Shown here in pieces: positions 14,626 through 24,400 of a stretch of DNA of 55,755 nucleotides. Origin of the DNA: Bacteroidia bacterium (GTDB taxonomy: Bacteria > Bacteroidota > Bacteroidia > J057). The notes beneath the pieces are model-generated. The model was not told where the DNA came from. It did not search any database and saw nothing but the letters and a program-made list of their open reading frames with translations. The stretch spans positions 1 through 55,755 of the forward strand of contig JALEFZ010000063.1 in the NCBI GenBank assembly GCA_022760475.1, given 5' to 3'. How positions within the stretch are numbered: position 1 is the stretch's first letter; each line of letters starts with the position of its first letter. The translations under genes were made by a program, and so were the position numbers.

Positions 14626-16761
14626 TCAATGAATCCCATGCATCCACTTGCGCAGTGTAGGTACAAGGACCAATAGAATTAAGGCTGCACCCAGCACTAC
14701 ATAAATACCCCAGGTAATGTACACCTTGTTGTACTTGTTCATAGAGTAAATCTTGCCTGCTGTTTCAAGTGCTTCAATCATAGGGTATTCCCCCAGATCT
14801 GCAGATTCCTTGAGCACTGTACCAGAAGAGGTCTTCACCAACATCAAAACAGAGTCATTTGCCGTAGGCAAGGAATCAAGAGATTTGGCGGCACTGGAAA
14901 TGCTTTCAAGGCTCTTTCGCCACTCATCAGCCGCACTCAATAATCCATCAAGTCCCTGGCTAAAGCCATCAGCACTTTTCTCCAGTGCAATGGTTCCCTT
15001 TTCCAGATTTTTGATGTAATTCTTCATGAAAGTTGAAGAAGTATCCAATTTGGTCTGAAGCAAATTATTGGTTTGAAGGGTAAGGCTCTGGATCTGATCC
15101 AGCTTGCCGCAGGCAGCTTCCAGCTTGGAGAGTCCTTCCTCAGCCTTGGCGAGTAAACCTTCGGGAGCTTTTCCTTCTTCAAATTTGCCTAAGCCCTCAT
15201 TGATTGCAGAAGAAGAATTTCTGATAATCGGGATTTGGGCCTGAATCCTTTCCGGGATTGCTGCGAGCAATTCTTGATAGGTCGGAACTTTTTCTTCCTC
15301 TGCTTCTTCTTTCTCCGCTGTTTGTGCACTGCCATGACTCTCACCTGTGGTCAACTGGCCGATCAGGCCTGCCATATTATTGGCGAGGGATATGGATAAG
15401 AACCATGCTCCCATCACGAAGCCCACAATTTTGACGGGAGATAACTTCGTGATCATAGAAAGTCCAACTGGAGACAAGCTCAGTTCACCAGTAGTATGGA
15501 AGAGGTACATCAGTACCAGGAAGATCACCGGAACAGTTCCCATTTCGCTGAATACTGAAGCCCCCAGCACAATGATTCCGTAACCCAGACCCAATTGGGC
15601 AAGGCCAAGTACAAACTTCATCGGTGTTGAAGGTTCTCGGTTGGCTTTGTTGAGCCTGATCCAAATGAATGAGAAAACAGGAGCCAATATGATGATAAAG
15701 AATGCATTCAAAGACTGGAAAACCGAGGAGGGAATTTCACTTCCCAGGATCACCCTGTCGACATTTTTTTCTGTGAATAAGGTCAATGAACCACCCGCCT
15801 GTTCAAACAATGCCCAGAAGAGTGCATGGAAAACAAAGAGCACGGCTACTACCCATAATCTTTGTCCCTCAGCCTTATTTTCAGACCTAAGCCCATAAAA
15901 GACAAAGTAAAGAATCATCGCTACACCAGCTGCACCGAGGATGTAAGATAGAACGGTATTGATATCAAGGAAGAAAGCGACAATGGGCACTGCAACAATG
16001 GATCCCAGGTATATGGGGAGGTCTCTGCCAATGCCGCTGGGTTTTCCTTCTGCGGGAGCTGGAGGCAAACCCTTTTCTCCAAATCTTTTTGCAGCTATCC
16101 AAAATACCAGCAATCCGATTACCATTCCGATTCCAGCCAATCCAAATCCATAGTGCCAACTGATCTTTTCCCCTACATATCCACAAGTCAGGGTAGAAAG
16201 GAAAGCCCCAATATTTACACCCATATAAAAGATGGTAAAGGCACCATCCTTTCTGGGGTCGTTTTTCTCATAAAATTCTCCTAGGAAAGAAGATATATTG
16301 GGTTTGAAGTAACCATTGCCAACAATGATCAATCCAAGTGAGGCAAAAAACAGGATTTTCGATCCTTCAAAAAGCATCCCCTCCAAAGCCAGGGTAAAGT
16401 GTCCCAATGCCATCAGTGCGCCACCCCAGATGATGGCCTTACGGAATCCAAATATTCTATCTGCAATAAGTCCCCCAACAACTGGAAATAGGTAAACCAT
16501 GGCTGTGTAGCCACCATAAATTCCAAGAGCTTCTTTTTCCGCAGCTGCGGTTCCCAATTGTTCAAAGAGGACCTTGGTCATATAGAGGGTAAGAAGTGCG
16601 CGCATTCCGTAGTAGGAAAAACGCTCCCACATCTCTGCAAAAAAGAGCACAAATAAGGCCCTTGGGTGGGTTTTTCTATTCGATGCGATGACAAAGGGTA
16701 TCCAAAGGATCACGAAGATCCACCCTATGATCATCAGCCAAAAGGTAAAATCAAAATCCAT
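14626..16761 (-). CDS. POT/PTR2-family peptide transporter with a long helical insert
   Basis: A 711-residue proton-coupled oligopeptide transporter of the major facilitator superfamily in the inner membrane. The signature EMWERFSYYG at 43-52 couples protons, and FYMGVNIGAFLSTLTCG is the second PTR2 motif. Classical bacterial members have about 500 residues. Here roughly 190 extra residues sit between the second-last and last hydrophobic segments. They begin after LANNMAGLIGQLTTGES, are Glu/Lys/Ser-rich and look helical and coiled-coil-like (EKGTIALEKSADGFSQGL). It lies 89 nt from a second POT gene on the same strand, but a terminator separates them. Peptide specificity cannot be read. Confidence 0.9.
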   Translation of the reverse strand: MDFDFTFWLMIIGWIFVILWIPFVIASNRKTHPRALFVLFFAEMWERFSYYGMRALLTLYMTKVLFEQLGTAAAEKEALGIYGGYTAMVYLFPVVGGLIADRIFGFRKAIIWGGALMALGHFTLALEGMLFEGSKILFFASLGLIIVGNGYFKPNISSFLGEFYEKNDPRKDGAFTIFYMGVNIGAFLSTLTCGYVGEKISWHYGFGLAGIGMVIGLLVFWIAAKRFGEKGLPPAPAEGKPSGIGRDLPIYLGSIVAVPIVAFFLDINTVLSYILGAAGVAMILYFVFYGLRSENKAEGQRLWVVAVLFVFHALFWALFEQAGGSLTLFTEKNVDRVILGSEIPSSVFQSLNAFFIIILAPVFSFIWIRLNKANREPSTPMKFVLGLAQLGLGYGIIVLGASVFSEMGTVPVIFLVLMYLFHTTGELSLSPVGLSMITKLSPVKIVGFVMGAWFLSISLANNMAGLIGQLTTGESHGSAQTAEKEEAEEEKVPTYQELLAAIPERIQAQIPIIRNSSSAINEGLGKFEEGKAPEGLLAKAEEGLSKLEAACGKLDQIQSLTLQTNNLLQTKLDTSSTFMKNYIKNLEKGTIALEKSADGFSQGLDGLLSAADEWRKSLESISSAAKSLDSLPTANDSVLMLVKTSSGTVLKESADLGEYPMIEALETAGKIYSMNKYNKVYITWGIYVVLGAALILLVLVPTLRKWMHGIH

Positions 16762-16800
16762 AGTAGCGTATTTTAGGTTTGATTAAGGTGAGATGTAGTA

Positions 16801-16837
16801 GAAAAAAGGCAAGGAATCATGCCGGATTCCTTGCCTT
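16801..16837 (-). terminator. intrinsic terminator between the two POT genes
   Basis: A 13-bp perfect stem, AAGGCAAGGAATC (16806-16818) with GATTCCTTGCCTT (16825-16837), is followed on the minus strand by a run of Ts (complement of the A-run at 16802-16807). It ends the transcript of the gene at 16851-18944. Confidence 0.92.
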
Positions 16838-16850
16838 GTATATTTTATAC

Positions 16851-18944
16851 TTAATATTCTTCTTGTTCGAGCTCTTCTTCTGATTTGATTCTCTCTGCAT
16901 CGTGGGTCAGCCTTTTTAGAGGTCTGAGGAAGAGAAGCAACAATACGGAGAAGGCCACAGTGAAGATAAAGATCCCGAGGAATGTCCAGAATTCTTTGTC
17001 GTCTTGCACCTCAAAAATCTCTAATTCTCCCTTATAGCCTTCTGCACTCAATTTTAAGTCTTCCTTTTTCTCTTCTCTTTCAAATCTAAGGATGGCAGTC
17101 AATGGGTCAGAGGCAGAATAAGGATATTCTTCCAGATAGCCCATGAGCGTTTCCTTACTTTTGGCATCAAGGGTAACAAAGGCTTTCAGGCTGGTGCCAC
17201 CCTTCTCAAGTACAAATTCACCACCATTGTCATAAAGATCTCCGACAATTTCAAAGTTCTTGCCTTTCATTAAGAGAGAATCAGCCTCAGCATCCTCGAT
17301 AAAAGGAGTAATTTGAGCTGCTGAAGCGGTAAGCTCCATTTTGATAGGCTCAGCTTGAGAATTTTCGCCAATCGAACCTGCGATTTTATTTCCAAAGCCT
17401 GTCATGGCGAAATACACCCCCATCATCAGGGAGACATATTTTACAGGAGCTAATTTAGTAATGAATGAAAGTGCTACAGGAGAAGCACAAAGCTCACCAA
17501 TGGTGTGAAGCAAATAGGCCAGAACCAATAGGCTCAAAGCTGCCTTATCTCCATATTGCTCAACCTGCCTTGAAGCCTGTGCCATAAAGAGAAATCCCGC
17601 ACCCATGATAATCGTACCCACGGCCATTTTAAATAGCGATGAAGATTCAAAGCCTCTTTTTTGCCACCAGATCCAGAAGGCTCCAATCACTGTGGCAAAT
17701 ATCATAATAAAGAAGGCATTCACTGATTGAAATACCCCTGTTGGAACTTCATAAGGAGATTCAGTCAAGGTGTTGAATCGTAAGTAAGCATAGATGCCAC
17801 CTACTATTACACCAAGAATAATAAAGAGGTTTGCCGTGTCTTTCTTTGCTCTCATGTCCCTGAATCCCATGAAGAGAAGGACTACAGCACCTGTAATAAA
17901 CAATACATCAATGACCAACAATGAAACATTGCGATCAATTTTGGCCTCTGTGTAGAGGTTCATCAGACCACCTGCCTGTTCGAAGGCTCCCCAGAAAACA
18001 ATTACGATAAGGAAGGATAACAAGAGAACCAGGAACCTGTCTCTTTCTATTCCTTCAATATCTTTATAAACCATCATTAGCATACCGATAACAATGGAGA
18101 CAAACACCCCAAGGATGCTATACGCTATTTGTTCAGCAGAAAAACCTGCTTCATCACCATGTCCGAGGAAGAAGTAGCTCCCCACTACGGCACCCACTGC
18201 AAAGACTATGGTCAACGCCAATTGAGCAGGACTTTTTAGCAGGCTCTTGAATAGATCACCAAGAGAGGTAGTTCCTTCCTCCTTTGAAACCTCTGCACCT
18301 TTTACAGGAGGCTCTCCAATTCCTTCAAGGTACCTTTGTCCCAAAATATAAACCACAAGACCGATGAGCATCCCGATCCCAGCCAATCCAAATCCGTAGT
18401 GCCAGCCATATTCTTTCGCTACTACAGCCACTACCAATGAAGATAGGAAAGCACCTACGTTAATCCCGATATAGAAAATGTAGAATCCCTGGTCTCGTCG
18501 TGCATCTCCCTGTTTATAAAGGCCACCTACCATGGTAGAAATATTGGGCTTTAGGGCACCTACCCCCAGTATGATTAGGGCACAACCCAGGAAGAATGCC
18601 CATTCTACAGGAATGGCAAGGGTACCATGCCCGGCTACCAGTAAGAGGGCACCGACCATTACACTCCTTTTCTGACCAATAAATTTATCTGCAAGAATAC
18701 CACCCGGAATAGAGAAAACATAGACCAACATGGTGTACCAGCCATACAATGCCAGGGCATCTGCGTTGGTGTAGCCAAGTCCTGGATCATCTGCCATGGC
18801 AGATTCTGCCATATAAAGTACGAGGATGGCCCTCATCCCGTAATAGGAGAATCGCTCCCAAAGTTCTGTCATAAACAGGATGTAAAGGCCTATTGGATGG
18901 CCAAAAAGCTGCCGTTGATCACGGGCAAATGCATTAGTATCCAT
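16851..18944 (-). CDS. POT/PTR2-family peptide transporter with a beta-rich insert
   Basis: A 697-residue proton-coupled oligopeptide symporter, paralogous to the gene at 14626. The proton-coupling motif ELWERFSYYG is at 27-36 and FYIGINVGAFLSSLVVA follows. The last membrane helix (FLGIFIFTVAFSVLLLLFL) is again separated from the transporter core by an insert of about 125 residues. That insert is not like the neighbour's: it has alternating strands, such as FEIVGDLYDNGGEFVLEKG and LSAEGYKGELEIFEV. The C terminus is acidic (KSEEELEQEEY). It has its own terminator and probably its own promoter in the gap at 18945-19249. Confidence 0.9.
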   Translation of the reverse strand: MDTNAFARDQRQLFGHPIGLYILFMTELWERFSYYGMRAILVLYMAESAMADDPGLGYTNADALALYGWYTMLVYVFSIPGGILADKFIGQKRSVMVGALLLVAGHGTLAIPVEWAFFLGCALIILGVGALKPNISTMVGGLYKQGDARRDQGFYIFYIGINVGAFLSSLVVAVVAKEYGWHYGFGLAGIGMLIGLVVYILGQRYLEGIGEPPVKGAEVSKEEGTTSLGDLFKSLLKSPAQLALTIVFAVGAVVGSYFFLGHGDEAGFSAEQIAYSILGVFVSIVIGMLMMVYKDIEGIERDRFLVLLLSFLIVIVFWGAFEQAGGLMNLYTEAKIDRNVSLLVIDVLFITGAVVLLFMGFRDMRAKKDTANLFIILGVIVGGIYAYLRFNTLTESPYEVPTGVFQSVNAFFIMIFATVIGAFWIWWQKRGFESSSLFKMAVGTIIMGAGFLFMAQASRQVEQYGDKAALSLLVLAYLLHTIGELCASPVALSFITKLAPVKYVSLMMGVYFAMTGFGNKIAGSIGENSQAEPIKMELTASAAQITPFIEDAEADSLLMKGKNFEIVGDLYDNGGEFVLEKGGTSLKAFVTLDAKSKETLMGYLEEYPYSASDPLTAILRFEREEKKEDLKLSAEGYKGELEIFEVQDDKEFWTFLGIFIFTVAFSVLLLLFLRPLKRLTHDAERIKSEEELEQEEY

Positions 18945-19249
18945 GTTGGTGAAGTTTGTTTCGTGTACTACTAATTCATGAAATTAAATCTTTTGTATCT
19001 AAAATGGAAAATATGTTCTGCTTAATTGCTGATCGTGTGAATTTTCTGCGAATAAAATGGTGTTTTCTTATCAATCGTGAAGCCTGTATCAGGCGAAGCT
19101 CTTGTAAGAGATCTCAAAGACATCATGCTTTTCTGCAAATTCAGAACATTTTAGCCAATTGCAGGGGTGGACATTTTGATTGACTGAAATTACCTGAATG
19201 GGAATTGCCCTATTAGTTTCGTAACATTGTAGCCGAATATGCAGGGAGC
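18945..19249. other. 305-nt divergent intergenic region
   Basis: It lies between the start of the minus-strand POT gene and the plus-strand AcpH-like gene, so promoters for both must be here. I see no perfect TAnnTTTG box and no strong long hairpin. A 75-codon open frame at 18956-19183 has a cysteine- and histidine-rich, low-complexity translation without features and is not credible as a gene. Confidence 0.5.
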
Positions 19250-19957
19250 ATGAATTTTGTAGCGCACTATTATATAGATAGCCATTTGGATAATGGCCTT
19301 TTTGTCGTGGGAGTATCTACCCCTGATCTTGTCCCTGTATTCCATCCTAAATATCGCCTCAGAAGCAGGCTTGTCAAAAATGCGCTCACTTCCCCCCATT
19401 CTGAAAAATTTTCCTTCTTTGCCAAAGGTGTTCTAAGGCATTTTGAGGCAGATGAAATCTTCCATTCCGCTCCCTTCTTTCATTTCGAAAATAAACAGCT
19501 TATAGAGCTAATAGGTGAGTATTATCCGGATGGAGAGGTTAAAAGGGCATTTTTTGTAGCGCATATTCTTTTTGAGCTTGTGCTGGACCGGGTTTTAGTG
19601 CTTAATGATCCTTTGGTCCTGGATGCCTACTATAAGCATTGGGAAAATGAGGATCTGGAAGAGGTAACCCAAATGACAGCTCGGCTATTTGGGGAATCAG
19701 CCAACGGATTCGAAGGTTATCAGGGATACTTGAATCGGTTTGCCAGTAGAAAGTACCTATATGGTTTCAGAGAATGGGATGAATTGATCTATGTGTTCAG
19801 AAGAATTATGGAAAGGGTCGGCATTGATGGGCTTGGATACATTGCAGGGAGTCGATTTAGAGATTTGTTGTCCGCCTACGAATCACTATTGATTCCAAGG
19901 GTTCCGGCTTACATAAAAGAAATGCGTGATAAACTAAGCCATTCACCACTAAGTTAA
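19250..19957 (+). CDS. AcpH/DUF479-like protein (divergent acyl-carrier-protein phosphodiesterase family)
   Basis: A 235-residue helical protein. The N terminus MNFVAHYYID matches the MNFLAH start of acyl-carrier-protein phosphodiesterase (DUF479), and GVLRHFEADEIFHSAPFF corresponds to the family's second His/Asp segment. The C-terminal helices carry SRFRDLLSAYESLL. AcpH removes 4'-phosphopantetheine from ACP. This protein is divergent (the usual GNLLGDFVKG segment reads VVGVSTPDLVPVF), so activity on ACP is uncertain and another metal-dependent phosphohydrolase role is possible. It stands alone between two gene-free regions. Confidence 0.6.
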   Translation: MNFVAHYYIDSHLDNGLFVVGVSTPDLVPVFHPKYRLRSRLVKNALTSPHSEKFSFFAKGVLRHFEADEIFHSAPFFHFENKQLIELIGEYYPDGEVKRAFFVAHILFELVLDRVLVLNDPLVLDAYYKHWENEDLEEVTQMTARLFGESANGFEGYQGYLNRFASRKYLYGFREWDELIYVFRRIMERVGIDGLGYIAGSRFRDLLSAYESLLIPRVPAYIKEMRDKLSHSPLS

Positions 19958-20291
19958 TTATCTTGTACCAATCGCGATAATCCATGTATGGATGGCTGAC
20001 GATTTTACCCCCCACTACGTTGTAGTATAATATAGCGCATAATTACCACAAAAAAACCACTGTAAGAGGAGTTAGTAGTTCTCTCCTTTTGCATTGTCAG
20101 TTCTTTCCAAACCCATTATATTTCAGGCATTAGTATATCTTATGTCAAAACCAAGTCACCATTAAGTAAGTTATTTGCTCAGATTGCCTTACAAAATCAG
20201 CTGGATGATCTTCACCCAGACAGTTTTTGATTGTAAAAGGGCTTAACTTTATTGTTGTGATAATGAAGCTTTTAAAAGGCTTGTACAAAAC
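19958..20291. other. 334-nt intergenic region upstream of porV2-porU2
   Basis: No coding frame of note. It contains a short inverted repeat, ACTAC-GTT-GTAGT, just after the run of Cs near 20010, followed by AT-rich sequence. The porV2 promoter should lie in the last 100 nt, where TTATTGTTG at about 20250 is only a loose match to the Bacteroidota -7 box. Confidence 0.45.
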
Positions 20292-21419
20292 ATGGCTAGA
20301 AAAAACTTATTGTTCTTATTTACCTTGCTTGTGTTCTTTGGAAGGGGTTTTGCGCAGGAGGAAGTGGGAAATGAATTAATCAGCGGTCCGGTAAAATATA
20401 GCAACGAATTCCTCAAAATCGGTGTAGGTGCCCGAGCCTTCGGCATGGGAAATGCCTTGACTGCAGCAGCAGATGATGTAACCGCAGGATATTGGAATCC
20501 CGCAGGTCTCGCCAACAGCAAATCTCTTCAATATCCCGAGGTAGCTGCTATGCATGCTTCCTATTTCGCCAATATTGGAAATTATAATTATGTGGGATTT
20601 ACCATGCCTGTTGACTCTCAGGGAGACAGGAGATTTGGTGTATCCTTTATTCACCTCGGCATTGATGATATTCCCAATACCCTTAGACTGGTAGACCCCG
20701 ACGGAACCATCAACTATGACAAGGTTGAATCATTCTCAGCCACTGACCTCGCAGCCTTGTTTTCTTATGCATGGAAAATCAAGAAAGTTAAGGGGCTAAG
20801 TGCAGGGACAAATGTAAAAATCGTATACCATGCCTTTGGCCGCTTTGCCAACTCATGGGGCCTAGGGCTTGACCTTGGGATGCGTTATGAGCTGGGGGGC
20901 TTTGCCGCAGGGCTTTCTCTCACAGATGCCACCAACACCATCAACGCATGGACTTTCAATACCGCTACCTTCAGAGATGCTTTCATCCTGACAGGTAATT
21001 CTATAGTCGAAAACAAGATTGAATATACCCGACCTGCCTTGAGGCTAGGATTGGCTTACAAACTCAATCTTGGAGACAAGTTCACTGGCCTGCTTTCAGT
21101 TGACAACAATCTGTTTTTCGACGGAGCTAGATTTGATGCAATCCTAAGTGGTGGTGATGTGAGCTTCGATCCAAGGGCCGGCATTGAAATCGCCTATAAA
21201 AATGAACTGGGTAGGGAAGTTGCATTCCTTAGAGGTGGTGTTTACAACATTCAAAACGCCTTCGACAATGAAGGACAAGCCGTAACCACCTTGTTCCCAA
21301 CCGCAGGGGTGGGTCTTGTTATCAAAAACTTCACCCTTGACTACGCCCTCGCCAACATTGGCAATCTTTCTGAAAATCTCCATTCACATGTTGTCTCATT
21401 GAAATTTCACATTCAGTGA
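20292..21419 (+). CDS. porV2: PorV/PorQ-family outer-membrane protein (PorV2-like, type IX secretion)
   Basis: A 375-residue exported protein. A signal peptide covers about residues 1-21 and ends in GFAQ. The mature start FLKIGVGARAFGMGNALTAAADDVTAGYWNPAGLA is the hallmark of the PorV/PorQ/UPF0164 family of FadL-like 14-strand barrels, and the end alternates strands down to HSHVVSLKFHIQ. PorV shuttles T9SS cargo to the sortase PorU at the outer membrane. This protein is closer in wording to the second-type (PorV2) members than to canonical PorV, and it overlaps by one base the start of a PorU2-like sortase gene, which supports the pairing. Confidence 0.82.
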   Translation: MARKNLLFLFTLLVFFGRGFAQEEVGNELISGPVKYSNEFLKIGVGARAFGMGNALTAAADDVTAGYWNPAGLANSKSLQYPEVAAMHASYFANIGNYNYVGFTMPVDSQGDRRFGVSFIHLGIDDIPNTLRLVDPDGTINYDKVESFSATDLAALFSYAWKIKKVKGLSAGTNVKIVYHAFGRFANSWGLGLDLGMRYELGGFAAGLSLTDATNTINAWTFNTATFRDAFILTGNSIVENKIEYTRPALRLGLAYKLNLGDKFTGLLSVDNNLFFDGARFDAILSGGDVSFDPRAGIEIAYKNELGREVAFLRGGVYNIQNAFDNEGQAVTTLFPTAGVGLVIKNFTLDYALANIGNLSENLHSHVVSLKFHIQ

Positions 21420-24400
21420 TGAAAAAATACACTATTCTATCAATACTCCTCCTGGGTATAGTTTCTGCCTTTGCTCAGTTTGATTATGGAAATGACTGGT
21501 ACATCCCCAATGCAGGGAAACCATTTGTAAAACTCATCGTGGAAGAAGATGGAATCTACCGAGTGAGTAGAACAGATCTTACATCTGCAGGTTTTGATAT
21601 CAGCAATGTAGGTCCTTCCAATCTGCAATTATTTTACAGAGGAAGGGAAGTCCCCATCTTCGTCGGGACGAATGCAGGACAGATCTCCTACGTAGAATTT
21701 TTTGGCTTTGCCAATGATGGACGCCTGGATTCTATCATGTACAGAGACCCTGTAACAGGAGTTGTAAAAGACGATTTGCAGCCTTCCAAGGAGTTTAGCC
21801 TGTTTACAGACAAGTCTGCTTACTTTCTGACTTATGACAGCAATCCCATTGGTAGAAGGCTCTTTAATGTCTTCGACCCTACCTATGGCTCATATACGGC
21901 TGAGGCTTCATTTACCTACGAAACACGGAAGGACTATCATCCTTCGAACACAGAGAGCATTTATTTGCCCGGTGGTTCAGGAGCTTTTGATACTTTCTTT
22001 ACCCTGAATTCGGATTATGTAACAGGTGAGGGGTATGTAGGTCCTGGATTTTCTTACAATGTCCCGGCTGCTCCGCTAAATGTGAGCATCGAAACACCTG
22101 CTGCAACCAACGTGAACAAGCCAGTGGTTGTAAAAGCCAGGGTATTTGGCCGATCCAATAGTCAACACATTTTGAACGTAAGCCTAAATGATGAAGGGGT
22201 TGTAATCGACTCCACTTTGAGTACCAACCAGGTTTACATTAGCTCATTCTCAAATAAGATATTCTTGCAGGGCTCAATGCCTGCTACATCCAATCTTGCT
22301 TTTACCGCGCTAAGTCCAGGTGTGGATAATAACCATCTGGTGTGGGCTTCTATCAAGTATGATCGTCAGACTGATATGATCGGAGATTCAACCATCAAGA
22401 TCAGCGACTTCTCAAATGGATCCAAGGCATATTTTGAGTTTGAGAATGCTGTGGGCGATGATTCGGTATATGTGTATGACATGAGCAATGGAATTCGTCA
22501 GGTAGGTCTAATGAACAATGGAAGGGCCAGGGTTATTGTCTTCCCATTTGCCAATAGCAGAGACCTTTACCTGGCTACTGATAGAGGAATCAAAAAACCT
22601 AGAATTGAATCCGCCAATCTGAATAGCCTTTTCCAAAGACAGGGTGCAGACTATGTGATCATCACACATAGAGACTTGAAAGAGTCTGCTGAAAAATACG
22701 CCCAGTATAGAGATACAGCGAAGACCATAGATCTGTCTACGACAATCATCTACACAGATGAAATCTATGACGAATTTAGCTATGGTTCCATGACTCCCTG
22801 GGCTATAAAAAGATTCTGTAAGTACGCTTTGGATAATTGGTCTGTAAAGCCTGAGTATTTCTTTATCTGGGGTAAAGGCCGTTATGAAACAAGGCTTTTC
22901 GAAGATGCTGCCATTGTTCCTACTTATGGATATCCTTCTACTGATTATGAGTTTATCTCCCACTTCAACCCAAACTCTATCGAGATTAATCCTGAAGCGG
23001 CCATCGGTAGGGTGAATGTATTCAACAATGAACAAGGCTTCCAATACCTGGATAAAATCAATAGTTATGAGCATGAGGGCTGGGCAGCCTGGATGAAGAA
23101 TGGAGTTTTCCTTGGTGGAGGAAACAATAGTGCTGAGCAAAGAGCCATAGAGGATGCCTTTAATGCCAATATTGGGATATTTTCAAATATTCCTTTTGGG
23201 GGTAGGGATTTCTATTTCCAAAAAAGAAGCAACTCAGTCGTGATTGATCCTGCAACGGCCTCTTATCATGACCAGATCACCTCAGGTGTTTCCTTGATTC
23301 ATTTCTTTGGACACTCGACTTCCAACATCCTGGACATCTCTTTGAGAGAGCCCGATCAATACAACAACTTTGGTCGACCTGTCTTTATGATAGCCTTTGG
23401 TTGTTATGGAGGGGACTTTTCGGGGGCTACTGTTTCTACTTCTTTTGGGGAAAGGTGGATTTCAGAACCGCGTAGGGGAGCAATCGGATACCTCGCCAAT
23501 TCGAGTGCGGGTTACTTGCCACCTTTGAAAAACTACGGAAGTGTTCTTTATAATGTCATGTATGGGCCTATGGCTGGACAACCTATCGGTAAGGTCATAC
23601 AGAGAACCCTTGACCTTTATACAGACTCTCTACAAGGAATACAATACAGGAATCATGGGCGTCAGCTTAACTTACAAGGAGACCCTGCCTTGACGCTTTT
23701 TTATCCAAGGTTTCCTGACCTGGAGGTCAATGAAACTTCTGTATTCATTACACCTGATGATTTTACCGCGCAGGATGATTCTTTTAAAATAAATGTTGTG
23801 GTAAGCAATTTTGGATTGGTAACTGAAGACTCATTTACCATTCAAATCCGTCATCAACTTCCTAACGGATCCATTTATAATGGGCATCCGCGGAAAAGGT
23901 ACCCAATGGTGGCTTTTAGAGACACGTTCTCTTATATCCTGAAAAATCCAGTTGGGAATGGAATGACAGGTCAAAATGTCTTCGAAATAATTATAGATCC
24001 AGAGGACAACATTGATGAATACAGCGAGGATAACAATTCTACCAGGTATTCAAGATTAGTTTCTGGAAACATCGCAGCCATCTTATATCCGCAGGAATAC
24101 GCCATCGTAGGTGAAGAACAGATTAGCCTTAAGGCTTCCGCTTTCTTCATGACTCCAGAAGATGATATTCCTTTTATCTTTGAAATAGATACTTCATATC
24201 AGTTTAATTCTCCCTTCAAAAAGGTGTCCGAAGTCATTACTGGCAAAGCCACCTTCGTTGAGTGGCAACTTCCTTTCCAGTTGGAAGAGAATCAGGTTTA
24301 CTACTGGAGGGTAAGGTTGGCTAATGTAAATCCCATAAGTTGGAGTGAATCTTCATTCAAATATATACCCACCAAATCAGGTTGGGCACAGGCAAGGTTC

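Noticed and set aside
18956..19183. 75-codon open frame in the divergent intergenic region
   Set aside because: It overlaps the promoter area of the POT gene and has odd Cys/His-rich composition and no recognisable feature.
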